Shown here: in pieces, positions 1 to 5,897 of the stretch
Position numbering within the stretch: position 1 is the first letter of the stretch
Layout: each line of letters begins with the position of its first letter
From: Pseudomonadota bacterium
Lineage (GTDB): Bacteria; Pseudomonadota; Alphaproteobacteria; Rhizobiales; Xanthobacteraceae
NCBI GenBank assembly: GCA_023434095.1
Contig: JAEYTJ010000162.1
Span: 1 to 8,409 of the forward strand
Direction: 5' to 3'
DNA length: 8,409 bases
The notes under the pieces: model-generated
Seen by the model: the letters and a program-made list of their open reading frames with translations, nothing else
What the model was told of the DNA's origin: nothing
The model's database searches: none
Position numbers and translations under genes: made by a program

Positions 1-1192
1 CGCCCCGGCCGGGCGGAATGACGTGGCAGCGCGAGGCGCTTTCGCGGTGAATAGCGTCGGAGAAGCCGCACACGCCGGTCAGCAGGTCGGTGAGGCCCGG
101 CGCACGGGGATCGGCCGTCAGCCCTTCCAGCATCGGCGAGGCGACGTCGAGACAGACAACCACAACCCGCCGCTCCGCCGAGCCGGCCAGCGAACGCCCG
201 AGAGCGAGGGCGCAGCCGGCGATCGATTCGTCGGCGCGGCTGCCGGTGACCGTGACGAGGCGGGCCGCATTGCCGCGCAGCTCGACGAGGCGCGCGAGAT
301 CGGCCTGCTCGCGCTCGCGCGACAGCAGGCGCAGCGGGCTCGCCAGCTCGGCCGAAGGTTCGGTTTCGCCGGTTTCCGCGCCGATCCAGGGCAGATGGTG
401 GCGCGGGCGCGGCGTGGTCTCCGGCAGCGGGACGGCGCCGAACTCATGGCCGGCCGCGCCCTGCCGGCGGCGCATCCAGCCCTGGACGCCGAAGACCAGC
501 AGGAAGGTGCCGATGCCGGCGACCAAGCTGGAGAGCAGCGGCGTCGGCCAGCGGGCGGCCGTCGCCGGCGCGGCGTTCGCGATGATTCTGGCGGAGGTCA
601 CGGCCGGCGCATCGGTCTCCGCCACATGGACGCCGCTCGACTGGCGCAGATCGACATAGGTGGCGGCGAAGGCGTTGGCGACATCGGCCGACAGGCGCGG
701 ATCGGGCGAGACGAAATCGATCGCCACCTGCCCGCCGCCGATCTGGCGCACATCCAACCCGCGCTCCACCGTGCGAAGGGCGAGGGTCTCCCGCGACGCG
801 GGCGCCGCGTCGGGAAGAACGGCGAATCCCGCCAGCTTCAGGGCGGTGCCGGACAAGACGCCCGCGCGGGCGCCGGCCGGCGCGGCGAGGCGGGCGGTCA
901 GCCGGTGGCCCTCGATCGCCTGCCGGGCGAAGTCGCGCGAGGAGAGAATCTTGACGCTGTCGCGCCCGGCGGCCGTGTCACGTCCGTCGATCCACAGCCG
1001 CGCGCGGGATTCGTAGCGCGGCACGGTGATTTCACTGGCGACGCCCGCCACCGCGAGCGCAGCGAGGGCCGGCACGATGAGCCTGCGCAGGAAGCGTCGG
1101 GCCGGCACCGGCTGAATCCCCGAATCCGCTGCGGCCGCCGGGGGGGCGTTGTCGGCAGCCATCGGCGGAGAGCTTTCGCGCGGGTCGATCAT
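1..1192 (-). CDS. ExoP/Wzc-like polysaccharide chain-length determinant with degenerate P-loop domain (3' end outside window)
   Basis: The frame is open from an ATG at 1192 to the left edge, giving 397 residues without a stop. Residues about 37-52 and 217-238 are hydrophobic membrane segments. Between them is a periplasmic Wzz-like region (SSRDFARQAI near 84-93, YVDLRQSS near 179-186) that leads into the Ala/Pro-rich stretch usual before the second segment (ARIIANAAPA, 201-210). Residues from about 310 on resemble the CpsD/CapB BY-kinase P-loop fold, ending in GLTDLLTGVCGFSDAIHRES (366-385) and HVIPPGR. The Walker A site is degraded: TGSRADESIAG (316-326) stands where a GEGKS-type loop is expected, with Ile at the lysine position. 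In the Walker A' strand (VVVVCLDV) only the second aspartate (D349) remains. The likely role is an inner-membrane co-polymerase for exopolysaccharide or LPS export without kinase activity. No strong ribosome binding site precedes the start, and Met11 (1162) is an alternative. Family call fairly sure; substrate unknown. Confidence 0.8.
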   Translation of the reverse strand, partial: MIDPRESSPPMAADNAPPAAAADSGIQPVPARRFLRRLIVPALAALAVAGVASEITVPRYESRARLWIDGRDTAAGRDSVKILSSRDFARQAIEGHRLTARLAAPAGARAGVLSGTALKLAGFAVLPDAAPASRETLALRTVERGLDVRQIGGGQVAIDFVSPDPRLSADVANAFAATYVDLRQSSGVHVAETDAPAVTSARIIANAAPATAARWPTPLLSSLVAGIGTFLLVFGVQGWMRRRQGAAGHEFGAVPLPETTPRPRHHLPWIGAETGETEPSAELASPLRLLSREREQADLARLVELRGNAARLVTVTGSRADESIAGCALALGRSLAGSAERRVVVVCLDVASPMLEGLTADPRAPGLTDLLTGVCGFSDAIHRESASRCHVIPPGRG

Positions 1193-1256
1193 GGGGCCTA
1201 TTAGGCACCGCCATGGTTTCCACCGTGTTAAAGTGTCTCGACTTATGGGGAAGAGC

Positions 1257-1281
1257 CACCGGCCATTCGAGGGTGCCGGTG
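1257..1281 (-). terminator. Hairpin downstream of tRNA-Pro, possible terminator
   Basis: A perfect 7-bp inverted repeat, CACCGGC (1257-1263) and GCCGGTG (1275-1281), encloses an 11-nt loop. It starts five bases after the CCA end of the tRNA. The transcribed strand then reads GCTCTTCCCC, which is pyrimidine-rich but not a true T-run. Intrinsic termination is therefore only suggested. The hairpin could also mark the 3' boundary for tRNA end processing. Confidence 0.4.
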
Positions 1282-1285
1282 ATAA

Positions 1286-1363
1286 TGGTCGGAGCGAGAG
1301 GATTTGAACCTCCGACCCCTAGTCCCCCAGACTAGTGCGCTAACCAGGCTGCGCTACGCTCCG
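1286..1363 (-). tRNA. tRNA-Pro (anticodon GGG)
   Basis: The minus strand folds as a complete cloverleaf of 78 nt including an encoded 3' CCA (1286-1288). The acceptor stem is CGGAGCG/CGCTCCG with discriminator A. The D-stem is GCGC/GCGC with a TGGTTA loop. The anticodon stem is CTAGT/ACTAG with loop CTGGGGG, so the anticodon is GGG (1326-1328). The T-arm has loop TTCAAAT and one G-U pair at the stem base. The first base C and the GGG anticodon both indicate proline, reading CCC and CCU codons. It lies between the exopolysaccharide gene and the divergent nitroreductase gene and probably has its own promoter. Confidence 0.96.
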
Positions 1364-1381
1364 ACGCCGTGAGGCGCCGTC

Positions 1382-1410
1382 TGTCTAGCCATTTGCCGGC
1401 CCTTATGCAA
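1382..1410 (-). promoter_or_regulatory. Candidate promoter of tRNA-Pro
   Basis: On the minus strand TTGCAT (1405-1410) is followed after 17 bp by TAGACA (1382-1387). The -10-like element ends 18 bases before the mature 5' end of the tRNA. CTTG/CTAGAC-like elements at this spacing suit a housekeeping alphaproteobacterial tRNA promoter, but each hexamer matches the sigma-70 consensus at only three positions. Two direct copies of GCCGGCCC (1395-1402 and 1411-1418) flank the -35 element. Position supports the call more than sequence does. Confidence 0.4.
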
Positions 1411-1497
1411 GCCGGCCCGTGGCCTGTGGACGAGGGAGGCGACGGGCGCCCGCCCGGGGAGCTATGATCGGCGCCTCACCCCATGGGATGCCGACCG

Positions 1498-2166
1498 ATG
1501 AACCACCCCGCCCACGGGCACGCCCCGCCCGATGATGCGGCGCCCGCCGCGCCGCTCGACCTGCCCGCCAGCGCGCAGATGCTGGAACGGCTGGAGAGCC
1601 GGCGTTCCTCGCCGCTGCGCGGGCTGGTGGAGCCGGGGCCGACGGAGGAGGAGTTGCGGCGCCTGCTGGCGCTGGCGGCGCGGGTGCCCGATCACGGCAG
1701 GCTCTGCCCGTGGCGCTTCGTCGTGCTGGTCGGCGAGGCCCGAAGCACCCTGGGCGCACGGCTGGACGCGCTGTATGCGCGACAGAACCCGGACCTATCG
1801 CCCGCCAAGGCCGACATGTGGACGCAGTACATGATGCGCGCCCCTGTGACCGTCGTGCTGGTCAGCCGGCCCGATCCGGCGGCCAAGGTGCCGGAATGGA
1901 ATCAGGTGCTCTCCGCCGGCGCGGCCGGCATGGCGCTCACCGTGGCCGCCGCGGCGATGGGCTTCGCCACGCAGTGGCTGCTGAAATGGCCCGGGCGCGA
2001 CCCCGAAGCCGCGGCGCTGCTGGGCGTGGCGGCGGGCGAGCGCATTGCCGGCTTTATCCATATCGGACGGCCGTCGCGGGTGAGCGAGGACCGGCCGCGG
2101 CCGGCCCTCGACGCGGTCGTGCGTTTCTGGTCGCCCGATCAGTCGATGTCGAACGACACGCCCTGA
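1498..2166 (+). CDS. Nitroreductase family protein, YdjA-like
   Basis: A 222-residue FMN-dependent oxidoreductase of the nitroreductase fold, which transfers hydride from NAD(P)H to nitro, quinone or similar acceptors; the physiological substrate is unknown. Family marks are LESRRSSPLRGL (32-43, FMN-phosphate-binding RRSS), ARVPDHGRLCPWRFVV (61-76), YMMRAPVTVVLV near 111-122, the long helix SAGAAGMALTVAAAAMGFAT (139-158) followed by QWLLKW, and GERIAGFIHIG near 180-190. The APDH-CPWRF arrangement resembles E. coli YdjA more than NfsB. The Ala/Pro-rich first 25 residues lie outside the conserved fold. I chose the ATG at 1498 because GGGA lies nine bases upstream; an in-frame ATG at 1483 adds five residues and has no visible binding site. 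The 3' end overlaps the convergent aldehyde dehydrogenase by 28 bp. Family sure, substrate not. Confidence 0.9.
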   Translation: MNHPAHGHAPPDDAAPAAPLDLPASAQMLERLESRRSSPLRGLVEPGPTEEELRRLLALAARVPDHGRLCPWRFVVLVGEARSTLGARLDALYARQNPDLSPAKADMWTQYMMRAPVTVVLVSRPDPAAKVPEWNQVLSAGAAGMALTVAAAAMGFATQWLLKWPGRDPEAAALLGVAAGERIAGFIHIGRPSRVSEDRPRPALDAVVRFWSPDQSMSNDTP

Positions 2167-3680
2167 GCGAGCGGCAGGGCGCGCGAATAGTTGATGGTGT
2201 TGGTAGCGCGGCGCATATAGGCCTTCCAGGCGTCAGAGCCGGACTCGCGCCCGCCGCCGGTCTCCTTCTCGCCGCCGAACGCCCCGCCGATCTCGGCGCC
2301 CGAGGGGCCGATATTCACGTTGGCGATTCCGCAATCCGAGCCCTCCGCGGAGAGGAAGGTTTCGGCCTCGCGCAGATCATTGGTGAAGATCGACGAGGAC
2401 AGGCCCTGCGGCACGCCGTTGTGCAGCTTGATGGCTTCCGGCAGGCCGGTGCAGCGCAGCACATAGAGGATTGGCGCGAAGGTCTCGTGCCGGACGATGT
2501 CGATCTGCTCGTCGAGTTCGACCAGCGCCGGGCGGACATAATGGGCGTCTGCATGATCGCCGACGGCGACGCGCTCGCCGCCATGCACGCGCCCGCCCGC
2601 CGCGCGGGCCGCGTCGAGCGCGCCCTGCATGGCGTCGAAGGCGGCCTTGTCGATGAGCGGCCCGATCAATGTCGCCGCCGCGCGCGGGTCGCCGATGCTG
2701 ACCGAGCCATAGGCCTTGGCAAGGCGCGGCACCAGCGTGTCGTAGACGCTCTCATGCACGATCAGGCGGCGCAGCGTGGTGCAGCGCTGGCCAGCCGTGC
2801 CCATGGCGGCGAAGGCGATGCCGCGCAAGGCGAGGTCGAGATCGGCCGAGGGGCAGACGATGGCGGCATTGTTGCCGCCCAGTTCCAGGATCGAGCGACC
2901 GAACCGGCGGGCGACCCGCTCGCCGACGATGCGTCCCATGCGCGTCGAGCCGGTGGCGGACACGACGGGGATACGGGCGTCGTCCGTGAGCGCGGCACCG
3001 ACCTCGGCGCCGCCGATCAGCAGCTGCGAGAGGCCCTCCGGGGCAGCGCCGAAGGCGTGGGCGGCGCGTTCGAACAACGCCTGCACCGCCAGCGCCGTCA
3101 ACGGGGTCTTCTCTGACGGCTTCCACAGCACGCTGTTGCCACAGACCAGCGCGAGGGCGGCATTCCACGACCAGACAGCGACGGGGAAGTTGAAGGCGGT
3201 AATGATGGCCACGGGCCCCACCGGGTGCCACGTCTCCATCATGCGGTGACCGGGGCGCTCCGAAGCGATGGTGAGGCCGTAGAGTTGGCGCGACAGGCCG
3301 ACGGCGAAGTCGCAGATGTCGATCATCTCCTGCACCTCGCCGAGGCCCTCGGAGAGGATCTTGCCGGCTTCGAGCGTCACCAGGCGACCGAGCGCGACCT
3401 TGTGGGCGCGCAGTTCCTCGCCCAGCAGGCGAACGAGTTCGCCCCGGCGCGGGGCCGGCACGGTGCGCCACGCCTCGAAAGCCGCGACCGAACGTTCCAC
3501 CGCCTGGCCGACCTCCGCTGCCGCGGCGTCGGGCACATGGGCGACCACCTCGCCGGTGATGGGCGAATGTGCGGGCCGCGCGCCGCCGCGCCAGTTCGCC
3601 TCGGCCACGCCGAGGCTGCGTAGCAGTTCGGCGACTTCATCCGTCACCGGCTTCGTCTGGCAGGTTTCGTTCGTCGCCAT
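2139..3680 (-). CDS. amaB: ALDH7-family aldehyde dehydrogenase (probable alpha-aminoadipic semialdehyde / piperideine-6-carboxylate dehydrogenase)
   Basis: A 513-residue NAD(P)-dependent dehydrogenase of full family length. Landmarks in order are PVGPVAIITAFNFPVAVWSW (153-172, oxyanion Asn164), LWKPSEKTPL (185-194, Lys187 for the cofactor), ATGSTRMG (242-249), the general base Glu266 in LELGGNNA, and the nucleophile Cys300 in GTAGQRCTT. The C-terminal block AEIGGAFGGEKETGGGRE (462-479), then SGSDAWKAYMRR and TNTINYS, is typical of ALDH7 (antiquitin, bacterial AmaB), which oxidises alpha-aminoadipic semialdehyde in lysine breakdown. The substrate is inferred from family only; no other lysine-catabolic gene is in view. 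The frame extends upstream to 3839, but the ATG at 3680 has GAGGAG (3689-3694) eight bases before it and gives a normal N-terminus. It is transcribed alone and converges with the nitroreductase. The symbol is less sure than the family. Confidence 0.93.
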   Translation of the reverse strand: MATNETCQTKPVTDEVAELLRSLGVAEANWRGGARPAHSPITGEVVAHVPDAAAAEVGQAVERSVAAFEAWRTVPAPRRGELVRLLGEELRAHKVALGRLVTLEAGKILSEGLGEVQEMIDICDFAVGLSRQLYGLTIASERPGHRMMETWHPVGPVAIITAFNFPVAVWSWNAALALVCGNSVLWKPSEKTPLTALAVQALFERAAHAFGAAPEGLSQLLIGGAEVGAALTDDARIPVVSATGSTRMGRIVGERVARRFGRSILELGGNNAAIVCPSADLDLALRGIAFAAMGTAGQRCTTLRRLIVHESVYDTLVPRLAKAYGSVSIGDPRAAATLIGPLIDKAAFDAMQGALDAARAAGGRVHGGERVAVGDHADAHYVRPALVELDEQIDIVRHETFAPILYVLRCTGLPEAIKLHNGVPQGLSSSIFTNDLREAETFLSAEGSDCGIANVNIGPSGAEIGGAFGGEKETGGGRESGSDAWKAYMRRATNTINYSRALPLAQGVSFDID

Positions 3681-3688
3681 TCTCAACG

Positions 3689-3694
3689 CTCCTC
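3689..3694 (-). promoter_or_regulatory. Shine-Dalgarno site that fixes the aldehyde dehydrogenase start
   Basis: GAGGAG on the minus strand, eight bases before the ATG at 3680. It is the strongest ribosome binding site on this strand of the window. It decides for 3680 over the in-frame upstream extension, which would add 53 residues with no family similarity that I recognise. Confidence 0.75.
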
Positions 3695-4040
3695 GACAAA
3701 TGGCCGCAGCCCGTCGCGCTGAATAGCACCGGCAGGGGGCCGAAATCCATCGGGGCTTTTGGAGGAGGATCGGGCTGTCGCGACACTTGAGATGAGCGGT
3801 GATACGGGCTGGCAGATCCGGAATGCCACCTGAATTCAACGCCTTGCGTGTCTGGCTACAGGCCGGGCTGCACGCTGTCTAGTGCGTCACTTCAACTGGG
3901 ATAACCGAAAGTCGAGCCTTGCTCTACTGGGCGGCGTTGTTATGATGCAAACAACGACATGCTTCGCCGCCGCGCGTTATAGCCACATTGTCGTGATCTC
4001 CCCGCCACATTTCCTTCTCATGCATCGCTCCCTCACCAAC
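3695..4040. other. Divergent intergenic region between the aldehyde dehydrogenase and the RlpA-like gene
   Basis: About 350 bases separate the two divergent genes. The right half, from about 3880, is visibly richer in A/T than its surroundings. The frame of the RlpA-like gene stays open through it from 3882, but the predicted residues there are neither a signal peptide nor a known domain. I found one weak plus-strand promoter candidate (3919-3946) and no convincing minus-strand promoter. I saw no RNA gene, repeat or terminator. Confidence 0.5.
3919..3946 (+). promoter_or_regulatory. Candidate promoter of the RlpA-like gene
   Basis: TTGCTC (3919-3924), a 16-bp spacer and TATGAT (3941-3946). 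The -10 element matches the sigma-70 consensus at five of six positions and the -35 at three of six. It would give a leader of about 105 bases before the TTG start at 4059. It is one of the few consensus-like -10 elements in this GC-rich window, but the call rests on sequence resemblance alone. Confidence 0.35.
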
Positions 4041-4049
4041 AGGAGAAGG
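4041..4049 (+). promoter_or_regulatory. Shine-Dalgarno site supporting a TTG start for the RlpA-like gene
   Basis: AGGAGAAGG lies nine bases before the TTG at 4059. Neither alternative start (ATG 4020, ATG 4074) has a comparable site: CACATTTCCTTCTC precedes 4020, and only a weak GGGGA precedes 4074. Confidence 0.55.
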
Positions 4050-4058
4050 ACGAAGGTA

Positions 4059-4448
4059 TTGACGGCTTGGGGAATGGGACGGGTCGCCTGCGCGGCGTTC
4101 GCGACGGGGATCATCTTTATCGCCGGCGGCAATGCTGCCCTTGCAAGTTCAAAGAAGACGAACATCACCGCGGCGTCCGGCATGGCGTCCTACTACGGCT
4201 ATGGCGGCCGCACCGCCAATGGGGAGCGGCACAGCGCAAAGGCCATGACGGCGGCGCATCGCAGCCTGCCCTTCAACACCCGGGTTCGCGTCACCAACAA
4301 GGCCAATGGTCGGTCGGTCGTGGTGCGGATCAACGACCGCGGTCCCTTCGTGAAGGGCCGCATCATCGACGTGTCGACCGCCGTTGCCGACCAACTCGGC
4401 TTCCGCTCCCGCGGCGTGGCCCGGGTCGATATTGCGGTCGTCGACTGA
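4059..4448 (+). CDS. Small exported RlpA-like double-psi beta-barrel protein
   Basis: From the TTG at 4059 this is 129 residues. Residues 9-29 form a signal peptide (hydrophobic core near 12-22) ending in ALA-SS. Residues 41-128 are one RlpA-like barrel: SGMASYYG (40-47), RTANGE (51-56), MTAAHRSLPFNTRVRV (63-78), NGRSVVVRINDRGPFVKGR (83-101) and IIDVSTAVADQLGF. The conserved Glu56, His67 and Asp93 match positions important in RlpA lytic transglycosylases, which cleave glycan strands lacking stem peptides in the periplasm. Unlike E. coli RlpA it has no SPOR domain and no lipobox cysteine, so it is probably soluble in the periplasm or secreted rather than septum-anchored. The start is uncertain: ATG 4020 would add 13 residues, ATG 4074 would remove five. 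It converges on merR with a 33-bp gap. Fold sure, enzymatic activity likely but unproven. Confidence 0.85.
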   Translation: MTAWGMGRVACAAFATGIIFIAGGNAALASSKKTNITAASGMASYYGYGGRTANGERHSAKAMTAAHRSLPFNTRVRVTNKANGRSVVVRINDRGPFVKGRIIDVSTAVADQLGFRSRGVARVDIAVVD

Positions 4449-4465
4449 AGGCGATCCCCGATCGC

Positions 4466-4497
4466 GGACCGGGGCGCGCGTTCAGTTGCCCCGGTCC
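4466..4497. terminator. Perfect 10-bp inverted repeat between convergent genes, possible bidirectional terminator
   Basis: GGACCGGGGC (4466-4475) and GCCCCGGTCC (4488-4497) are exact reverse complements around a 12-nt loop. The repeat starts 17 bases after the RlpA-like stop codon and covers the merR stop codon (4482-4484) and its last codons. Its position between convergent genes fits termination from both sides. No T-run follows on either strand, so it may act through Rho or protect transcript ends instead. Confidence 0.5.
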
Positions 4498-5552
4498 CGC
4501 GCGGCGTCGAGCAGCCGCTGGCAATCCTGCAGTTCATGAAGGGCCGCTTCGAGCCGCCTCACATCCTCGCGGCCCAGCCGCGTGCGGGTCGACGGCACGT
4601 CGGCAGGCGCGTCGTCCGCGCGCGGCGCCGGGAACTCCGGCATGGCGGGCCGTTCCACAAGGGGCATGGCCCTTGAGCTCGGATCCTCGGCATGCGGCGT
4701 GCGCGCCCGCTCGGGGACGAAGCTCTCCTCATCCTCCGGGAACGATGTTACCGGGCCGGCACCGATCGGGCGGAACGGGAAGGACGGGCGTGGTTCCGTC
4801 GCTCGAGGGTTGGTAGAGCGCGGTTCTGGCTCCGGGTACTCGGCCGAGGGAAACTCGGGCTCGCGCGGGTCCAGAAGGCGTGGCTCGCGGATCGGCGTGT
4901 CGCCACCGCCCTCGCCCGGCATCGGCGGTTCGCCGCGCAGCACCGGCTCGGCCCGTGCAGGACGCGCCGGCGGTTCGAGATCGGCGAGCAGCGGCAGGTC
5001 GAAATGGTCGGGATCGCTGTCGGGCCGGCGGCGGGCACGGCGGGCCGAAGCCTCGTCGCCCGGATCGCGCGCGCGACCCGGCAACAGCCCGAGAATGCCG
5101 CCAAGCGCGCCACCGGACGTCTCGCCCGCAGGCGGCACCGGGCGGGCGGGCGGCTCATCGGGAGGCGGAGCAATGGCCGGGCGGGCCGGAGGCGCCGGAA
5201 CATCGGCTTCCTCGCGCCGCTCCCGCGCGTCGATCGCCCGCTCGTCGGCGTCGACGTCGCGCGCGAGGGCCTGCACATAGCGCAGCCCCTCTTCCTTCAG
5301 GATGCGCTGGACGCCCCGGATCGTGTAGCCTTCCCCGTAGAGCAGGTGGCGGATGCCGCGCAGCAGTTCCACATCGTCGGGCCGATAATAGCGACGGCCG
5401 CCGCCCCGCTTGAGCGGGCGGATTTGCGGGAAACGGGTTTCCCAGAAGCGCAGGACATGCTGGGGGAGATCGAGGTCCTCGGCCACCTCGCTGATCGTGC
5501 GGAAGGCGTCAGGCCCCTTCTCCGCCCCAGACTGATCCTGTCGCGCGCTCAC
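4482..5552 (-). CDS. MerR-family transcriptional regulator with long proline-rich tail
   Basis: A 356-residue protein. Residues 17-90 form a MerR winged helix-turn-helix: FRTISEVAEDLDLPQHVLR (17-35) as the recognition unit, FWETRF, then RGGGRRYYRPDDVELLRGI (49-67) as the wing and next helix. Residues about 111-320 are low-complexity, rich in Pro, Glu, Arg and Asp (about 49 prolines in 210), and probably disordered. Residues 326-352 (LGREDVRRLEAALHELQ, then DCQRLLDAAR) form a helix that may dimerise. There is no metal-binding cysteine set (the only Cys is 344), so it is not a metal- or redox-sensing MerR of the usual kind; effector and targets are unknown. The GTG start at 5552 overlaps the ihfA stop as GTGA, implying translational coupling. 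The frame continues upstream through ihfA only as shadow. Family very sure, function open. Confidence 0.92.
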   Translation of the reverse strand: MSARQDQSGAEKGPDAFRTISEVAEDLDLPQHVLRFWETRFPQIRPLKRGGGRRYYRPDDVELLRGIRHLLYGEGYTIRGVQRILKEEGLRYVQALARDVDADERAIDARERREEADVPAPPARPAIAPPPDEPPARPVPPAGETSGGALGGILGLLPGRARDPGDEASARRARRRPDSDPDHFDLPLLADLEPPARPARAEPVLRGEPPMPGEGGGDTPIREPRLLDPREPEFPSAEYPEPEPRSTNPRATEPRPSFPFRPIGAGPVTSFPEDEESFVPERARTPHAEDPSSRAMPLVERPAMPEFPAPRADDAPADVPSTRTRLGREDVRRLEAALHELQDCQRLLDAARDRGN

Positions 5553-5854
5553 GACTCGGGCGAGTCCCCGTTGATCTGCTGCTTGAGGATGTTGGAGGGC
5601 TTGAAGACCATGACCCGGCGCGGTGCGATCGGCACCTCTTCGCCGGTCTTCGGGTTGCGCCCGATGCGCTCGCCCTTCTGGCGCACCACGAAAGAGCCGA
5701 AGGAAGACAGCTTCACCGTCTCGCCGCGCGCCACGCAGTCGGCGATTTCGGACAGCACGGTCTCGACGAGTGCCGCCGATTCCGTGCGCGAGAGTCCGAC
5801 CCGCTGATAAACCGCCTCGCACAGATCGGCGCGCGTGATGGTGCGACCTGCCAT
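5549..5854 (-). CDS. ihfA: Integration host factor subunit alpha
   Basis: A 101-residue HU/IHF-family protein that pairs with IhfB to bind and sharply bend DNA in replication, recombination and transcription. The sequence fits alphaproteobacterial IhfA closely: TRADLCEAVYQRVGLSRTES (7-26), GETVKLSSFGSFVVRQKGER (44-63), then GRNPKTGEEVPI (65-76), the DNA-binding arm with the intercalating Pro68, and VMVFKPSNILKQ. I chose the ATG at 5854 because it gives the usual MAGRTIT N-terminus and AGGGA lies nine bases upstream; the frame's earlier ATG at 5920 would add 22 non-conserved residues. Its stop overlaps the merR start by four bases. A 98-bp gap with a candidate promoter separates it from fabH, so it can probably be expressed apart from the lipid genes. 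Confidence 0.97.
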   Translation of the reverse strand: MAGRTITRADLCEAVYQRVGLSRTESAALVETVLSEIADCVARGETVKLSSFGSFVVRQKGERIGRNPKTGEEVPIAPRRVMVFKPSNILKQQINGDSPES

Positions 5855-5897
5855 TGCCGTGTTCCCTGTCCCGTCGGTACCGTTGTTTATGAACGCC

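Noticed and set aside
23..1204. 393-residue open frame on the plus strand
   Set aside because: It lies antisense to the exopolysaccharide gene, its residues are Arg/Gly/Ala-rich with no family pattern, and the minus-strand frame has recognisable Wzz and P-loop features.
1463..1468. TATGAT as -10 box for the nitroreductase
   Set aside because: No -35-like hexamer is found at 16-18 bp upstream, so no promoter is called.
1710..3116. 468-residue plus-strand frame
   Set aside because: It runs through the nitroreductase in another frame and then antisense to the ALDH7 gene. This is a GC-rich shadow with no domain.
3681..3839. Upstream extension of the aldehyde dehydrogenase
   Set aside because: The added residues are not ALDH-like, and a strong GAGGAG site precedes the ATG at 3680.
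3882..4058. N-terminal part of the RlpA-like protein starting at 3882
   Set aside because: It would place a long non-conserved stretch before a clear signal peptide, and the good ribosome binding site sits at 4041-4049.
4692..5807. 371-residue plus-strand frame over merR and ihfA
   Set aside because: Antisense shadow with no signal, no start context and no recognisable domain.
5553..5822. Upstream extension of the merR frame to give 446 residues
   Set aside because: The extra residues are an out-of-frame reading of ihfA. The GTG at 5552 overlaps the ihfA stop and gives the normal MerR N-terminus.
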